Positions 8,901-15,131 are shown, numbered from the stretch's first letter. The stretch: DNA of 17,579 bases from DATHWB01 sp040902855 (GCA_040902855.1 JBBDWN010000121.1:1-17579); one strand, 5' to 3'. Made by a program: numbers and translations. The notes: generated by a model from the letters alone, not told the origin.

Positions 8901-9299
8901 CGGGCAGCGGAGGGGGTCGACCCGGTCGCCACGGTACGGGTGCTGGCCGCGGCCATCACCGCCGGAACGCCGGCCCGGGTCTCGAGTGCGGTTCCAATTC
9001 CCGACGTCGACGCGGTGGTGGAGAGCGACCCTGCCTTCAGGGCATCGCTGTCGTCTTCTGCGGGTGTCAGGGTGAGGCACATCGGACCCGCACCGGCCGA
9101 TCTCCACGCCGCCGCCTGGTCGGCCGGCGTCGATCTGATCGACGGGCCGGTCATGCGCAGCGGCCGCCTCGAGATGCTCCCTCATCTCCGTGAGCAGGCG
9201 CTCTCCCGAACCCGGCACCGATTCGGCAACGTCGGGGTTGTGACAGGACCGACTGATCCTGACGTCAGAACTTCAGCGGAGCGCACACGCTTCCGATGA
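5904..9299 (+). CDS. putA: Bifunctional proline dehydrogenase / L-glutamate gamma-semialdehyde dehydrogenase
   Basis: It oxidises proline to pyrroline-5-carboxylate with FAD and then, after hydrolysis to glutamate semialdehyde, to glutamate with NAD+. The 1131-residue chain contains a PRODH domain (about 100-430) with the flavin-site segment VRLVKGAN around K290 and the proline-binding pair R409-R410 in FRRLEEN. An ALDH domain (about 470-930) follows, with the PPWNFP motif, general-base E706 in FAETSGKN and catalytic C740 in GQKCSA. A further segment of about 200 residues follows, at the place where long PutA proteins carry a non-catalytic ALDH-like domain. There is no N-terminal ribbon-helix-helix domain, so it should not be a trigger-type PutA repressor. 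Start: ATG 5904 (GTG 5901 is possible); the longer frame from 5709 would run into fahA. The L,D-transpeptidase gene follows after 31 bp. Confidence 0.96.
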   Translation: MTDLANNDADLLADDAVRLVAEWLAEARRRDADTAETRRLAELLDDPSGPGFAMRFVDLVIRPEDPRAAARQLRTIVTSTAVPRFLGPVDRLLLRLGALVAPLIPRIVLPLARARMRALIGHLIADAEPDRLTRHLQRSREQGNDLNVNLLGEAVLGDAEATRRLDATIALLERGDVDYVSVKISSIVSELNLWAFDHTVELIEDRLRRLYRAAGPDKFVNLDMEEYADLDLTIEAFTRLLSEPEFGHLTAGIVLQAYLPDSYPALQRLSDWAAQRRVDGGGEIKVRLVKGANLAMERVDAEIHGWEQAPYATKTETDANYKRCLDWAFSPERMRGMRIGVASHNLFDVAWAMLLADCRGVADRIDFEMLQGMAPAEAAVVREAAGGLRLYTPVVARSDFDTAISYLFRRLEENSDPENFISSLFDLDADGPAFAEQEQRFRQALATRHEVSSGPRRSQDRTDAVPPSDPDAVFANAPDTDPAIAANRRWATEIINRPPVGVQTPMSTQVSDVDAAVGRARAAGAEWTRLPAAERRWVLRAIGDSLERRRPDLISAMIHEGSKTIAQADPEVSEAIDFARYYADRALDLETVEGQEFQPFGVVAVVPPWNFPVAIPAGGVLAALAAGNGVVFKPAPEVPRCAEVVWEAMRDAGLPADLVQYIRVPDNEVGRHLITHPDVDAVILTGSYDTASLFKGWKPDLRLFAETSGKNALIVTPNADLDLAAADLVNSAFGHAGQKCSAASLAILVGSVYESARFRRQIVDAARSLVVGDSTDPATDMTPLAAEMSARLERAFTVLDPGESWLLEPRPLGERIWTPGIKDGVRPGSWFHQTECFGPVLGLMRADDFDHAIELQNAVDYGLTAGIHSLDADELDRWAVRVEAGNAYLNRHITGAIVRRQPFGGWKKSSVGPGAKAGGPNYVAQFGHWLDSGALSTQRAEPSGRIRELVEPFDSQWLFDAVASDAYWWQFEFGVDHDKSGLVVESNIFRYRARPEVVIRAAEGVDPVATVRVLAAAITAGTPARVSSAVPIPDVDAVVESDPAFRASLSSSAGVRVRHIGPAPADLHAAAWSAGVDLIDGPVMRSGRLEMLPHLREQALSRTRHRFGNVGVVTGPTDPDVRTSAERTRFR

Positions 9300-9330
9300 A
9301 GAATGCACGACGCATTGAGAGGTTCAATCG

Positions 9331-10101
9331 ATGAGGAGAACTCGAGGGCTGGCAGCCACGATGGTCCTCGTCGCGCTCGTCCTCCCCGCCACCGCTGGTG
9401 CATCCATCGATATCGACGACCCGAATCTCTTCGGACCGGGTGAAGGCTGGGAACGCCCTGCCGAACTCGAACGGGGTGACTCCGGGCCGTGGGTGATGCG
9501 ACTCCAGCAGCGGCTCGAAGCCGCCGGCTACCGCCCTGGTCCGATCGACGGCGCGTTCGACAAGGCCACCCTCGGAGCCGTCTATGCCTTCCAGAAGATC
9601 CACGATCTGGAACGAGACGGCGTCTTCGGGGCCGACGACTGGGAGGCTCTCGAACGGAACACACCTCTCGATCTTTCCTCCTCGGAAGACGAACCCGACA
9701 GGGTCGAGGTCGACCTGGACCGCCAGGTTCTCTACCTCGTCCTCGACAACGAAGTGGAGACAGTCGTGCCGATCTCCTCGGGTAACGGCGAGTTGTATCG
9801 CGGGCGGGGGGGGAGCCTCGTTCGTGCCCGAACCCCGGAGGGCAGCTACCGATTCAACCGGCACATCGATGGATGGAGGATCTCCTACCTGGGCAGTCTC
9901 TACCGACCCTTCTACTTCCGGGGCGGCTACGCCATCCACGGCTCGGGCAGCGTTCCCCCCTACCCGGCATCGCACGGATGTGTACGCGTCGAGATCGGAG
10001 ACATGGACTACCTGGTCACACAGCTCGAGATCGGAATGCCCGTCTATGTGTATGGACTGGACGTCGATCGCGCCGACCTCTTCGACCTAGCCGAGGCCTG
10101 A
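9331..10101 (+). CDS. Exported L,D-transpeptidase with N-terminal peptidoglycan-binding domain
   Basis: This is a YkuD-fold enzyme that makes 3-3 crosslinks, or attaches proteins, in cell-wall peptidoglycan. The 256-residue protein begins with a signal peptide (MRRTRG, hydrophobic core about 7-20, likely cleavage after the ATAGA region near residue 24). A PG_binding_1 domain lies at about 46-108 (RGDSGPWVMRLQQRL ... GPIDGAFDKAT). The YkuD domain spans about 122-243, with H203 in AIHGSG and the catalytic triad region SHGCVR (H215, C217). The ATG is preceded by GAGAGG at a normal distance. It lies 31 bp behind putA, so readthrough is possible though the functions are unrelated. A run of eight G residues (9806-9813) interrupts the coding region, but the frame is intact on both sides. 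Whether it crosslinks or has another transpeptidase role cannot be told. Confidence 0.93.
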   Translation: MRRTRGLAATMVLVALVLPATAGASIDIDDPNLFGPGEGWERPAELERGDSGPWVMRLQQRLEAAGYRPGPIDGAFDKATLGAVYAFQKIHDLERDGVFGADDWEALERNTPLDLSSSEDEPDRVEVDLDRQVLYLVLDNEVETVVPISSGNGELYRGRGGSLVRARTPEGSYRFNRHIDGWRISYLGSLYRPFYFRGGYAIHGSGSVPPYPASHGCVRVEIGDMDYLVTQLEIGMPVYVYGLDVDRADLFDLAEA

Positions 10102-10170
10102 CGCTGCGAGAGCCGACGGCCGCGTTGTCGTTGGGATACGCTGAGGTCGTCTGAGGATCGGGAGGGAACC

Positions 10171-11145
10171 ATGACGGCGTTTCTCGGTTTCGGGGGTTAT
10201 GTCCCCGACCGTGTGATGACGAATGACGACTGGGCGAAACTCGTCGACACATCAGACGAGTGGATCGTCCAGCGCACCGGCATCCGCGAGCGCCGAGTGG
10301 CAGCCGACCATGAGTCCACCGCCACCCTCGCCCACGAGGCAGCCCTGGTCGCGTTGGCAGACGCAGGAATGACGGCAACGGATCTGGACGAAATCATCCT
10401 CGCCACCGACACCCCCGAAGTCCGGACGCCGGATACCGCCAGCTTCCTCCAGCACCTTCTCGGCGCACGCGAGATCCCATCGTTCGATCTCGGGGGTTCG
10501 GGTTGCGCCGGATTCGTGCTGGGGCTCGACGTCGCCCGCGCCCGCATCGCATTCGAACCGAAACGGGTCCTCGTGGTCGGTGTCGAACTCATCACGCGGA
10601 TGATTTCGTGGAAGGAGCGGGAGACCTGCGTCCTCTTCGGCGACGGGGCGGGGGCGGTCGTCCTCGGCCCCGAAGGCGGAGAAGCCGAACTCCTGGCGGT
10701 GGTGAGCGGAACCGACGGTGCCATGACCGGGATCCTCACCCTCGACGTCGGCGGCACCAAGCGTCCATTCGATCCTGATGAACCCGATGGCCACGACCAC
10801 CTGACGATGCACGGCACCGAAGTGTTCAAGCAGGCCGTCCATCGGATGTCAGCCGCCACCTCAGAAGTGCTGGCTCGGATCGGAGCCACCACCGCCGATG
10901 TCGACCTCGTGATCCCCCATCAGGCGAACAAGCGGATCATCGACGCAGTCTCTCGCCGTCTCGGCGTCAGCGAAGACAAGGTGTTCGTCAACGTCGACCG
11001 CTTCGGCAACACCGGCTCGGCCTCGGTTCCGCTGGCGCTGTGGCAGGCACGGAACGAAGACAGGATCGGGCCAGGTTCACTCGTCGTGCTCACCGCCTTC
11101 GGGGCGGGATTCCACTGGTCTGCCGCCGCGATCAGGTTCCACTGA
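10171..11145 (+). CDS. fabH: Beta-ketoacyl-ACP synthase III
   Basis: It condenses an acyl-CoA primer with malonyl-ACP to start fatty acid synthesis. The 324-residue length is standard. The thiolase-fold triad is complete: C112 in GGSGCAGF, H250 in VIPHQANKR and N280 in FGNTGSAS. Family signatures DTSDEWIVQRTGI near residue 26 and the ending FGAGFHWSAAAIRF are also present. The usual alanines before the active cysteine are replaced by GS. The start is fixed by GGGAGGG ending a few bases before ATG 10171. No other fab genes or acyl carrier protein are adjacent, so this could be the housekeeping FabH or one of several paralogues that make branched or specialised primers. The 69-bp gap after the transpeptidase gene holds a weak TACGCT -10-like box (10137-10142). 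Confidence 0.94.
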   Translation: MTAFLGFGGYVPDRVMTNDDWAKLVDTSDEWIVQRTGIRERRVAADHESTATLAHEAALVALADAGMTATDLDEIILATDTPEVRTPDTASFLQHLLGAREIPSFDLGGSGCAGFVLGLDVARARIAFEPKRVLVVGVELITRMISWKERETCVLFGDGAGAVVLGPEGGEAELLAVVSGTDGAMTGILTLDVGGTKRPFDPDEPDGHDHLTMHGTEVFKQAVHRMSAATSEVLARIGATTADVDLVIPHQANKRIIDAVSRRLGVSEDKVFVNVDRFGNTGSASVPLALWQARNEDRIGPGSLVVLTAFGAGFHWSAAAIRFH

Positions 11146-11176
11146 CTCAGCCGCGAGCAAAGACCTCCAACCGAAC

Positions 11177-11204
11177 ACCGTCGGGACCCCCAGTGGCCCA
11201 CGGT
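11177..11204. terminator. Hairpin between convergent fabH and antiporter genes
   Basis: ACCGT-C-GGG (11177-11185) can pair with CCC-ACGGT (11197-11204), an 8-bp stem with one bulged C and an 11-nt loop. It sits between two converging stop codons, where a bidirectional terminator is expected. There is no U-tract on either strand, so it may be an L-shaped actinobacterial terminator or only a chance hairpin. Confidence 0.4.
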
Positions 11205-11205
11205 C

Positions 11206-13317
11206 CTACGTGTTGAGGATGACGACCGGGCACGGGGCGTTCCGGGCGAGATACTCCACCCGGGGCCCCAGGTGGAGACGGGTGGTTCCCGCCCGCACAC
11301 TCGTCCCCATCACGAGGAGATCCGCTGCCCCGATCTCGGCCGCCCGCAGGATTCCGTGTTCGACGTCGGAGGCCTGAATGACGTCCGTCGACATCCGTTG
11401 GTGGAGTTGGGTGGCGAGCGCCTTCAATTCTGTCGTGATGTCGCTGGCGAAGTCTCTCGTTCCGCTCAGCGTCGGTGTCTGAACATAGATGGCTTCGACC
11501 TCGCCCTCCGATCCGGCGATGGCGAACGCGAGTTCCAATGCTTTGCGTGCGCCGGGGCTCCCGTCCATCGGCACCAGGATCTTCGAAGGCGTCCATGAGG
11601 ACTCGACGGATCCACCGCGGACAACGATCGTCGGGCACGGGGCGAGACGAACGAGATCGTCGAGCATCGGACCGAAGAGAGACACTCCGCCGTCGCTCAT
11701 CGCCGGAGTCCCGATCATCATCAGGTCATAGTCATGGCCGGCCTCTTCGAGGATCGCGCCTGCGGCGTCAGATGACTGGACCGTGCGGGTCGTCGTGTCC
11801 GCATTGTCGAAGACCTCCTTGAGGAGGAGCCCCACATATGCCGTCGCCTCGTCCTTGGAGCCCGCGTCGGTGACCGAGAACAGCGTGGTCGCGGTCCCAT
11901 TCACCTCAGTGAGCCGCTTGGCGATCAGGGCTTCCATGTTCTGGGTGCCCACAACCTCGGTTCGGGGCCGCACCGGAACCAGCATTCGGCGGATGCCCGT
12001 GGTGAACATCTCCTTCGCCATGTCCTCTCTGGCGAGTCGCTCTTCCTCCTCGGCACCGGTCTCGACCCGGGCAAGGCAGAACCTGAGGGCGACGGGAGCG
12101 AAGATCGAGGTCACGACGGCCATCACCACGATGATCGAGAACATCTCGACGCTGAGGACACCCAGGGACAGGCCGATCGTGGCGATGATGATCTCGACCG
12201 CCCCTCGAGCGTTCAGTCCCGATCCGTATGCCAGGGCCGTCCAGTGTCCCTGTTTCGACACGAGTCGCGCCCCGAGATACGCACCCGTCACTTTGCCGAA
12301 TGTTGCAACGAGGATCACCGCGACAGTGATGAGCAGAAGACGAGGCTCGAAGATCGCTGCGACGTTCACCTTCAGACCGGCGACCGCGAAGAACACCGGG
12401 GCGAACACCGCCAGCGCCATCGCTTCCAACTTGTGCACGACGTCAACCGAGAGTCGGGGGCGACGACCGAACAGGATCCCGATGGCGAAGGCGCCGATCA
12501 CCGGCTCGAGGTGGAGCGCCTGGGTAAACCCGCCCCAGGCGAACGCCAGCACGATGACGTAGGTCAGCACCATGTCCTTGCCCCGGAAACGGTCCTGGAC
12601 GAAAGTCAGGCCCTTCTCGACGAGGAAGTTCCCGACCGTCGCTGTCGCGACGACGAATATCACCACGAACCCGACGGTCTCGAGCACCGTCCCGGCGCCG
12701 ATGGTCTCGGCGCTGGCGAGAGCAGTGACCAGTCCGAGCATCGTCCATCCGGTGATGTCGTCGATCATGGCGCTGGCGAGCATCGTCTGGCCGATGTCGC
12801 GCCGCATCAGTCCGAGATCGATGAGCACTTTGGCCAGCACCGGTATGGCCGCGATCGACATCGCGGTCGCGACGAACAACGCGAACACGGTTCGTTGGGA
12901 CGAGTCGACGAGGAGATCGTCCGGGATCAGGAAACCGAGCGCCAGACCGGCGGCGAAGGTGACACTCAAACCTCCTGCGGATACCCCGAGCGAGACCTTG
13001 ATACGGCTCTTGATCAGGGCGAGATCTGTCTCGAGGCCGGTCACGATCAACAGGAGCATCACACCGATCAGCGCCACGACTTCGAGCAGGTAGCCCTGGA
13101 CCTCGTTCTGCGGGATGACCCACTTCCCCACGACCGGGATCAACCCGGAGAGAAGCGAGGGGCCAAGGATCACGCCGGCCAAAATCTCGCCCACAACGGT
13201 CGGCTGGCCAAGGCGTTGGGACACCCAGCCGAACGAACGGGCCGCAACCAACAGGACGGCCACCTGGACGACGAGCGCGAGCACGTCGGGATGAGGGGCG
13301 GCGCTGAAGGTCTCCAC
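11206..13317 (-). CDS. CPA2 cation/proton antiporter with two C-terminal UspA-like domains
   Basis: This is a membrane exchanger of Na+ or K+ for protons. Residues 1 to about 415 form the antiporter domain with about 12-13 hydrophobic segments. It shows GQPTVVGEILAGVILGPS early on, the paired aspartates D186-D187 in AMIDDITGW, and R371 in NARGAVEIIIA. The paired-Asp form is typical of electrogenic CPA2 members. A charged linker leads to two cytosolic Usp domains, about 442-567 and 578-703 (KILVPMDGSPGARKAL ... CPVVILNT). In both, the G-2x-G-9x-G(S/T) nucleotide motif is altered: the second reads GTSVRAG with GP in place of GS, so classical ATP binding is doubtful. The start is GTG 13317, supported by GGAAGGAGAG upstream. 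The gene follows a TetR gene and is directly preceded by a c-di-AMP riboswitch, which points to potassium or osmotic control. Cation specificity is not readable from sequence. Confidence 0.93.
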   Translation of the reverse strand: METFSAAPHPDVLALVVQVAVLLVAARSFGWVSQRLGQPTVVGEILAGVILGPSLLSGLIPVVGKWVIPQNEVQGYLLEVVALIGVMLLLIVTGLETDLALIKSRIKVSLGVSAGGLSVTFAAGLALGFLIPDDLLVDSSQRTVFALFVATAMSIAAIPVLAKVLIDLGLMRRDIGQTMLASAMIDDITGWTMLGLVTALASAETIGAGTVLETVGFVVIFVVATATVGNFLVEKGLTFVQDRFRGKDMVLTYVIVLAFAWGGFTQALHLEPVIGAFAIGILFGRRPRLSVDVVHKLEAMALAVFAPVFFAVAGLKVNVAAIFEPRLLLITVAVILVATFGKVTGAYLGARLVSKQGHWTALAYGSGLNARGAVEIIIATIGLSLGVLSVEMFSIIVVMAVVTSIFAPVALRFCLARVETGAEEEERLAREDMAKEMFTTGIRRMLVPVRPRTEVVGTQNMEALIAKRLTEVNGTATTLFSVTDAGSKDEATAYVGLLLKEVFDNADTTTRTVQSSDAAGAILEEAGHDYDLMMIGTPAMSDGGVSLFGPMLDDLVRLAPCPTIVVRGGSVESSWTPSKILVPMDGSPGARKALELAFAIAGSEGEVEAIYVQTPTLSGTRDFASDITTELKALATQLHQRMSTDVIQASDVEHGILRAAEIGAADLLVMGTSVRAGTTRLHLGPRVEYLARNAPCPVVILNT

Positions 13318-13326
13318 CTGTCTGCT

Positions 13327-13334
13327 CTCCTTCC
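13327..13334 (-). promoter_or_regulatory. Ribosome binding site of the riboswitch-controlled antiporter
   Basis: On the minus strand this reads GGAAGGAG and lies a short distance upstream of the GTG start (13317). It begins only 2 nt after the closing P1 strand of the riboswitch (13337-13343). A CCTTCC stretch inside the aptamer (13371-13376) is complementary to GGAAGG here, so occlusion of the ribosome site is a possible switching mechanism. That mechanism is inference. Confidence 0.6.
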
Positions 13335-13336
13335 TC

Positions 13337-13510
13337 GGTCGCCTTGGGGGTTAGCTGTCGGGCTCGGGCTGGAAGGTGCCCTACCCGGACCGACGGGATC
13401 GGTTACCGGGATTCGCCCCGTGGATCATTTGATCCGATTGGGTTCCCCCACCGGCCATTCAGACCGGTTCGGCGGTTGCGCCGGAACGCTAACAGCGGTT
13501 GGTGACGACC
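13337..13510 (-). promoter_or_regulatory. ydaO-type cyclic di-AMP riboswitch (RF00379-like)
   Basis: The leader RNA (minus strand) contains the conserved blocks of the ydaO/yuaA class in the right order: GGGGGAACCCA (13439-13449), GGGGCGAATCCCGGTAACC (13401-13419), then GCCCGAGCCCG directly followed by ACAGCTAACC (13349-13369), then AGGCG (13340-13344). The ends can close as a P1 stem: GGTCGTC (13504-13510) pairs with GGCGACC (13337-13343), seven pairs with one G-U. Known members bind c-di-AMP and mostly lower expression of potassium transporters, osmolyte transporters or, in actinobacteria, cell-wall hydrolases. The element fills nearly the entire gap between the TetR stop codon and the antiporter RBS. 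No U-rich terminator follows, so control at translation is more likely. No separate promoter could be assigned; it may lie in the 3' end of the TetR gene. Confidence 0.92.
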
Positions 13511-13515
13511 TCCGG

Positions 13516-14106
13516 TCAGATGCGATCGAGTCCGGCCACCATCGACGCCATGAGACCTGCCGCCTCGACTGGGTCCAGGCCCTGATCGTCGAGGGTCTGC
13601 CACGTCCGAAAGTCGATCGCATGCCCGACAGCAACGACATGAGCGCGGTCCGACCAGCCCTCGACCAGGGTCTCGTGAGTTTCGACAACAAACGCCTTCA
13701 TCATCTCTCCGACGAACGCAGGAGTCACGGCGATGTCGCGATAGCTGTTCGAGAGCATCTGCCGATTTTCCTCGTAGTAGCGATACAGATCGACCAGCGC
13801 CGTCCGTAGACGAGCGGCCGGGTCGTCGATGGTATGCCACTCGTGGGTTCTCGGCCACGGATGACGCGCCATCCAATGGCTGGTGCAGGCGGCGAAGATC
13901 GCCTCCTCGTCTTCGAAGTGGCGATACACTGTTGACCGCTGAACACCTGCGACCTCAGCGATAGCCGACACGGTTGTCTGGGCCGGACCAACCGAACTGT
14001 GGAGTTCGACGGCTGCCTCAACGATCCGGCGGCGCGTCTCTTCCATCTCCTGCTGCCGCTTGCGCATCCGATAGGTGCGGGTAGTGCTGTCTTTTCGGGT
14101 CGTCAT
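13516..14106 (-). CDS. TetR/AcrR family transcriptional regulator
   Basis: This is a 196-residue DNA-binding repressor-type protein. After a basic N-terminal tail (MTTRKDSTTRTYRMRKRQQ), helices 1-3 show the family pattern. The helix-turn-helix is at about 45-64 (TTVSAIAEVAGVQRSTVYRHF), followed by FEDEEAIFAA. The rest is an alpha-helical ligand domain that is not diagnostic. ATG 14104-14106 was chosen because a TATGAT -10 box ends 7 nt upstream, which fits a leaderless message. The open frame continues to 14181, but that would put the divergent promoter inside coding sequence. It is divergent from the beta-rich protein/cupin pair, the usual layout for a local repressor of those genes. It is also upstream of, and codirectional with, the riboswitch-antiporter gene, so it may add transcription into it. 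Confidence 0.93.
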   Translation of the reverse strand: MTTRKDSTTRTYRMRKRQQEMEETRRRIVEAAVELHSSVGPAQTTVSAIAEVAGVQRSTVYRHFEDEEAIFAACTSHWMARHPWPRTHEWHTIDDPAARLRTALVDLYRYYEENRQMLSNSYRDIAVTPAFVGEMMKAFVVETHETLVEGWSDRAHVVAVGHAIDFRTWQTLDDQGLDPVEAAGLMASMVAGLDRI

Positions 14107-14113
14107 GAAATCC

Positions 14114-14119
14114 ATCATA
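14114..14119 (-). promoter_or_regulatory. -10 box of the TetR-family gene
   Basis: Minus-strand TATGAT differs from TATAAT at one position and ends 7 nt before the ATG at 14106, implying a leaderless transcript. No good -35 hexamer lies 16-18 nt upstream. The box is within 113 bp of the divergent promoter, so one regulator could control both. Confidence 0.55.
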
Positions 14120-14140
14120 CAGCAGTGTTCGATAAAAGTC

Positions 14141-14170
14141 TTGACGTGGGAACCCCGGTTGCTGTACGTT
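14141..14170 (+). promoter_or_regulatory. Sigma70-type promoter for the small protein-cupin unit
   Basis: TTGACG (14141-14146) and TACGTT (14165-14170) are separated by 18 bp and match vegetative promoter hexamers reasonably well. Transcription would start near 14177, giving a leader of about 43 nt with GGAAAGGA as ribosome binding site before ATG 14220. Confidence 0.6.
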
Positions 14171-14177
14171 ACTTTTG

Positions 14178-14192
14178 ACACGACAGCCGTGT
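14178..14192. promoter_or_regulatory. Inverted repeat at the predicted start site, candidate TetR operator
   Basis: ACACG-ACAGC-CGTGT is a perfect 5-bp inverted repeat with a 5-bp spacer. Flanking TTTG (14174-14177) and CAAA (14198-14201) extend the symmetry with an offset. It overlaps the predicted +1 of the promoter at 14141-14170, a classic position for repression by a divergently encoded TetR protein. Binding by that protein is inference. Confidence 0.5.
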
Positions 14193-14219
14193 GCGGTCAA
14201 ATATCGGAAAGGATGACCC

Positions 14220-14519
14220 ATGTCTCACAACAACGTCCTCGATCGACCCTCGATTGCGTATCGCCCGTTCGTCACGAACTTCACCCTCCTGGTGGTCGAT
14301 GGAAACGGAATCGAGGTGGCGAGCGAGCCCGTGACGATCTCGTTCCTCGACGCCCAGCACGGCGTCCACTCCGCCTCAGCGGTCACGGACAGCAACGGCA
14401 GGGTCGGAGTAGTCGAGACGCACGAGAACGAACCGCAGTCGGTCGTGATCGACGCCGCAGGCGAGTCGACCGGCCCACTCACCGTCCGACCCGGCGCAAT
14501 GGTCGTGGTCGAGGTCTGA
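14220..14519 (+). CDS. Small beta-rich protein of unknown function (99 aa)
   Basis: I do not recognise a family. The protein has alternating hydrophobic strands (FTLLVVDGNGIEV, PVTISFLDA, ASAVTDSNGRVGVVET, QSVVIDAAG, GAMVVVEV). It resembles a single Ig-like or carboxypeptidase-regulatory/transthyretin-like beta-sandwich, with the VTDSNGRVGVV segment typical of such folds. There is no signal peptide, membrane segment or cysteine, so it should be cytosolic. The ATG has a good GGAAAGGA site 6 nt upstream and the gene sits behind a clear promoter, which supports it as real. The cupin gene follows after 30 bp in the same direction, so the two are very likely cotranscribed under control of the divergent TetR protein. 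Function is unknown; a partner or chaperone-like role for the cupin is speculative. Confidence 0.8.
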   Translation: MSHNNVLDRPSIAYRPFVTNFTLLVVDGNGIEVASEPVTISFLDAQHGVHSASAVTDSNGRVGVVETHENEPQSVVIDAAGESTGPLTVRPGAMVVVEV

Positions 14520-14549
14520 GCGGAAACACACAAAGAAAGGAAACAGCCA

Positions 14550-15086
14550 ATGAGCTTCTTGAACCTGAGCCTCGCCCACCCGGTGGCGCGAGCAGATGAA
14601 ACCACCACCGGCCAGTTGGTGGCCATGGGGGCCCGATTCGTGATGGACGGCGGCGACGCCGATGGGCGATTCGGGTTGATCGAACACCCGATCGTTCCGC
14701 GCGGGCTCGCTGCGCCGATGCACCTCCACACCCGAGAGGACGAGTACTCGTTCATCCTCGAAGGTCGCTGGGGCTTCCAGCTGGGTGACGAGGTCGTATA
14801 CGGGGAGCCCGGCGACCTGGTGCTCAAGCCCCGCAACGTATGGCATTCGTTCTGGAATGCCTCCGACCAGCCGGCGCGGCTGCTGGAGATCATCTCCCCG
14901 TCGGGATTCGAGCACTACTTCGTGGAGTTGTCAGAACTCTTCCGCACACACGGCCCGGATCGCCCCGACCTGTTCGTCGAGCTCAACGCCCGATACGGAC
15001 TGGAGATGGACTTCGAATCCATCGAAGGTCTCGTTGCGGCTCACGGACTGGTAGCGAGCGCCGCCGAGGTCACCGCGCCGCACTGA
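14550..15086 (+). CDS. Cupin-domain protein (178 aa)
   Basis: This is a single-domain cupin, a small beta-barrel that usually binds a divalent metal and serves as a dioxygenase, isomerase or sensor. Motif 1 is complete: G52-x5-H58-x-H60-x4-E65-x6-G72 in GLAAPMHLHTREDEYSFILEG-like context. Motif 2 holds the fourth ligand H99, with G88-x5-P94-x-N96-x2-H99-x3-N103, where the usual glycine is N96. All four metal ligands (H58, H60, E65, H99) are present. A helical tail of about 60 residues follows (EHYFVELSELFR ...). An AAAGGA site precedes the ATG. It is the second gene of a TetR-controlled unit. The resemblance is to quercetin dioxygenase-like cupins in general; the substrate cannot be named. 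Confidence 0.9.
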   Translation: MSFLNLSLAHPVARADETTTGQLVAMGARFVMDGGDADGRFGLIEHPIVPRGLAAPMHLHTREDEYSFILEGRWGFQLGDEVVYGEPGDLVLKPRNVWHSFWNASDQPARLLEIISPSGFEHYFVELSELFRTHGPDRPDLFVELNARYGLEMDFESIEGLVAAHGLVASAAEVTAPH

Positions 15087-15091
15087 CCGAA

Positions 15092-15125
15092 TCGCGGATC
15101 CCGGGCTTCTCCGGAAATCCCGCGA
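15092..15125. terminator. Hairpin between convergent cupin and khtU genes
   Basis: TCGCGG-AT (15092-15099) pairs with AT-CCCGCGA (15117-15125) with one bulged base, and an inner CCGG/CCGG pair (15101-15104, 15111-15114) extends the stem around a short loop. The gap between the converging stop codons is only 45 bp, and this hairpin fills most of it. No U-tract follows on either strand. Confidence 0.5.
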
Positions 15126-15131
15126 CCCCCG

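Noticed and set aside
12244..13809. A 521-codon plus-strand frame across the antiporter, riboswitch and TetR gene
   Set aside because: It is His/Asp/Arg-rich with no domain and runs antisense through two clear genes and the riboswitch.
14107..14181. Longer start for the TetR-family protein
   Set aside because: It would place the protein N-terminus over the divergent promoter, and the extra residues do not resemble the family.
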